DNA of 7,016 bases, taken from the NCBI GenBank assembly GCA_947631365.1, contig CANRLB010000058.1:1-7016 (forward strand). Reading direction: 5' to 3'. Made by a program: the position numbers and the translations under genes. Source of the stretch: an uncultured Bacilli bacterium (GTDB lineage: Bacteria; Bacillota_I; Bacilli_A; RF39; UBA660). The notes below the pieces were generated by a model. That model was not told the origin of the DNA, ran no database searches, and was given only the letters and a program-made list of their open reading frames with translations. This document shows positions 5,581 to 7,016 of this stretch, piece after piece. Numbering within the stretch: the first letter of the stretch is position 1; each line of letters begins with the position of its first letter.

Positions 5581-5586
5581 AAACTA

Positions 5587-6714
5587 TTATCTTAATAAAA
5601 GATTTAGTGTTTCATTATATTCCATATTATCTGATACCTCATAACTATGAATATAACTAATTGTTTTAATAATTGGAAATTTAGAAACAAGTTTTAAAAT
5701 ATGTTCAATTCTATAGTTTTTATCAACATATTCTAATTCAGTAAATTTTCCATATAAAACTAAGTTTTGTAATTCTTTTAATTCAAAAATGGTTAAATAA
5801 TCTTTTAAATAGTTATGTACTTGAAATTCTGTCCAATTATAATGTCTTGCTAAAAAATTAATATAGCCATTTTCTAACTCTTCAATTTTATCTAAATTAT
5901 TTTGCTCTAAATAATTATTTGGAAATAATACATTTTTAATAAGTTTATAAAGAGTTACATTATCTTGAAAATAAAAATCTGAATTGTTTATAGAATAATC
6001 AATTATATTTTTAATACTAATTCTAAATATTTCTAAGCGATATAAACTTTCTAATTCTGCTTTTTTATTAAAATCTAAATTATCATCTTGTAATTCATTA
6101 TAAATATTTAAAACTTTTTGAATATTTTCTTTTTCTTCATCTGTTTTAGCGTTGAAGAAATTATACAAGGAATCGATTGAAAAATATTCAACCGCATCAT
6201 AATAAGAAAAATAATTACTATTAGTTATTCCCATTAGTAATAATAAAGAATAGTTATCTAAATTATTAGATGAGTAATATGTATATATATCTTCTTCACC
6301 TTCATAAGTTATACCATCTTCTATAATAGTTGTATGTATAAACCGTTCTCTTTCATTTCTTAAAATATCTAAATTTTCTAATCGTTGTTCACTTAATAAT
6401 TGAGTAGTTTTTCTAAAATCTATTGAAATAATATTTTCTTCATCTATTGTATCATCTATAGGTAAAACAGTATCAAACATGACATCTTCATAACTAATGG
6501 TAGTATATTCATCTTCATTATTTTTATTATTATCATTAATATCTAAATAAAATAGTATTGATGCCATAATGCCAGACATTATTCCTAAATAAATGCTAAA
6601 CGTTACTAAAGCAGCGATTAAATGAGCATGATTTACTAAAATATGAGCTAATTTATTTTCTATTGCAATTTTTAACTGTTTAGTTTTTTCTTTTAATTCT
6701 ATATTATTTTTCAA
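5587..6714 (-). CDS. Membrane-anchored protein of unknown function
   Basis: I do not recognise this 375-residue protein. It has a short Lys-rich N-terminus (1-28), one clear hydrophobic segment (about 32-57) and a large, mostly helical-looking domain rich in Asp, Glu, Asn and Tyr with no cysteines. The positive-inside rule predicts a single-pass anchor with the C-terminal domain outside the cytoplasm; no lipobox or obvious cleavage site is seen. The start is chosen as TTG at 6714: AAGGA lies 9 nt upstream and a TTGCAA-17-TATAAT promoter would begin transcription near 6738. The frame extends to an ATG at 6792, but that codon lies upstream of this promoter and would add 26 Lys/Asn/Ile-rich residues. 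The gene sits between the origin and rpmH, where Bacilli usually have none, and has its own promoter and terminator. No frameshift is seen. Confidence 0.75.
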   Translation of the reverse strand: MKNNIELKEKTKQLKIAIENKLAHILVNHAHLIAALVTFSIYLGIMSGIMASILFYLDINDNNKNNEDEYTTISYEDVMFDTVLPIDDTIDEENIISIDFRKTTQLLSEQRLENLDILRNERERFIHTTIIEDGITYEGEEDIYTYYSSNNLDNYSLLLLMGITNSNYFSYYDAVEYFSIDSLYNFFNAKTDEEKENIQKVLNIYNELQDDNLDFNKKAELESLYRLEIFRISIKNIIDYSINNSDFYFQDNVTLYKLIKNVLFPNNYLEQNNLDKIEELENGYINFLARHYNWTEFQVHNYLKDYLTIFELKELQNLVLYGKFTELEYVDKNYRIEHILKLVSKFPIIKTISYIHSYEVSDNMEYNETLNLLLR

Positions 6715-6744
6715 TTTTCTTCTTCCTTTTTTAAAACATTTTAT

Positions 6745-6773
6745 ATTATAGTTAAATTTTATATTTATTGCAA
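6745..6773 (-). promoter_or_regulatory. Candidate promoter of the membrane-protein gene
   Basis: On the minus strand a -35 TTGCAA (6768-6773, four of six) and a perfect -10 TATAAT (6745-6750) are separated by 17 bp. A start near 6738 precedes the TTG start codon by about 24 nt. It is back to back with the rpmH promoter, with the two -35 elements 12 bp apart. Confidence 0.6.
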
Positions 6774-6785
6774 TATTGAATTTTC

Positions 6786-6815
6786 TTGACATTATCCTTA
6801 TGTTAATGGTATATT
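6786..6815 (+). promoter_or_regulatory. Strong rpmH promoter
   Basis: A perfect -35 TTGACA (6786-6791) and a -10 TATATT (6810-6815, five of six) are 18 bp apart, and TGG just before the -10 makes it an extended -10. A start near 6822 gives a leader of about 19 nt containing GAGGTG (6831-6836). This is the best sigma-A-type promoter in the window, as expected for a ribosomal protein gene. Confidence 0.75.
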
Positions 6816-6840
6816 AATAGGGCTTAGGAAGAGGTGCAAA

Positions 6841-6963
6841 ATGAAAAGAACATATCAACCAAATAATTTAAAAAAAGCAAAAAAACATGGTTTCTTTGCT
6901 CGTAAAGGAACAAAGATTATTAATAATCGTCGGAGAAAAGGACGTAAGGAATTAACTAAATAA
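6841..6963 (+). CDS. rpmH: 50S ribosomal protein bL34 (short, 40 residues)
   Basis: bL34 is a small basic protein of the large ribosomal subunit that binds 23S rRNA. The N-terminus MKRTYQPN, the HGFFAR segment (16-21) and the C-terminal RRRKGRKELTK (30-40) are diagnostic. The usual bacterial protein is about 44 residues; this one is 40, with the loss in the middle, where the common NGRKVLARRRRKGR stretch is shortened to KIINNRRRKGR. The reading frame is clean and has a good ribosome site (GAGG, 6 nt before the ATG) and a strong promoter. It is divergent from dnaA and followed after 21 bp by a probable rnpA, the conserved arrangement. Confidence 0.97.
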   Translation: MKRTYQPNNLKKAKKHGFFARKGTKIINNRRRKGRKELTK

Positions 6964-6984
6964 TTTCTTACGCATTTTTTTATT

Positions 6985-7016
6985 ATGAAAAAAAGAGATA
7001 TTGTTAAAGAAAATAC
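6985..7016 (+). CDS. rnpA: Ribonuclease P protein component, first codons only
   Basis: An ATG 21 bp after rpmH opens a frame reading MKKRDIVKEN before the window ends. A Lys/Arg-rich start of this kind and the position directly after rpmH are what is expected of RnpA, the protein subunit that assists the RNase P ribozyme in 5' processing of tRNA. Only ten residues are visible, so the call rests mainly on gene order. No Shine-Dalgarno is evident in the 20 bases before this ATG, so translation may be coupled to rpmH or the true start may differ. Confidence 0.65.
   Translation, partial: MKKRDIVKEN

Larger units (their letters stand above)
5263..5586. other. Chromosomal replication origin region (oriC), upstream box array
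   Basis: This 324-bp gene-free stretch upstream of dnaA holds the main cluster of DnaA-box-like 9-mers, the dnaA promoter and a terminator for the upstream gene. The boxes are WTTTCAACA variants: rightward on the plus strand between 5347 and 5449, leftward between 5471 and 5552. A very A+T-rich core (5420-5470) lies between the main groups. The position upstream of dnaA in an rpmH-dnaA-dnaN-recF-gyrB cluster, plus repeated 9-mers, is the standard signature of oriC in Bacilli. The boxes themselves are non-canonical. Confidence 0.85.

Noticed and set aside
6791..6800. TTATCCTTA, seven of nine to a DnaA box, in the rpmH promoter spacer
   Set aside because: Both mismatches fall in the critical CACA half, and it is isolated from the array.

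Overview
The window is the chromosomal replication-origin neighbourhood of a very A+T-rich Gram-positive bacterium. Gene order and protein similarity point to Bacilli or a relative of the Mollicutes (RF39-, Izemoplasma-, Acholeplasma- or Erysipelotrichia-like); this placement is an inference. The standard genetic code fits: recF ends at TGA, and the tryptophan codon I checked (GyrB VWEIVD) is TGG. This argues against Mycoplasma or Spiroplasma.

Layout on the minus strand, reading right to left: a membrane-anchored protein of unknown function (6714-5587) with its own promoter and terminator; a 324-bp origin region (5263-5586); dnaA (5262-3907, TTG start); a 134-bp A+T-rich spacer with DnaA-box-like sites (3773-3906); dnaN (3772-2651); a small ComK-family gene (2560-2108) where Bacillus has the S4-domain gene yaaA; recF (2017-926); and gyrB (929 to the left edge, incomplete), which overlaps recF by 4 bp. 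On the plus strand at the right end are rpmH (6841-6963), with a strong promoter, and the first codons of a probable rnpA (6985 to the edge).

DnaA binds and opens the origin, the DnaN clamp gives the polymerase its processivity, RecF helps load RecA at stalled forks, and GyrB supplies the ATPase half of DNA gyrase. rpmH and rnpA form the usual divergent pair. Two genes are unexpected: the ComK-like gene inside the replication cluster, and the membrane protein between the origin and rpmH, which would be transcribed head-on to the rightward fork.

The most striking non-coding feature is the origin itself. It holds many copies of a 9-mer close to WTTTCAACA, several abutting head to tail, pointing right on the left side and left on the right side. 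Only one perfect match to the usual DnaA box (TTWTNCACA) was found in the two origin intergenic regions, just after dnaA. The DNA-binding domain of this DnaA also differs at two positions that contact bases in the E. coli protein, so a lineage-specific DnaA box is a reasonable hypothesis.
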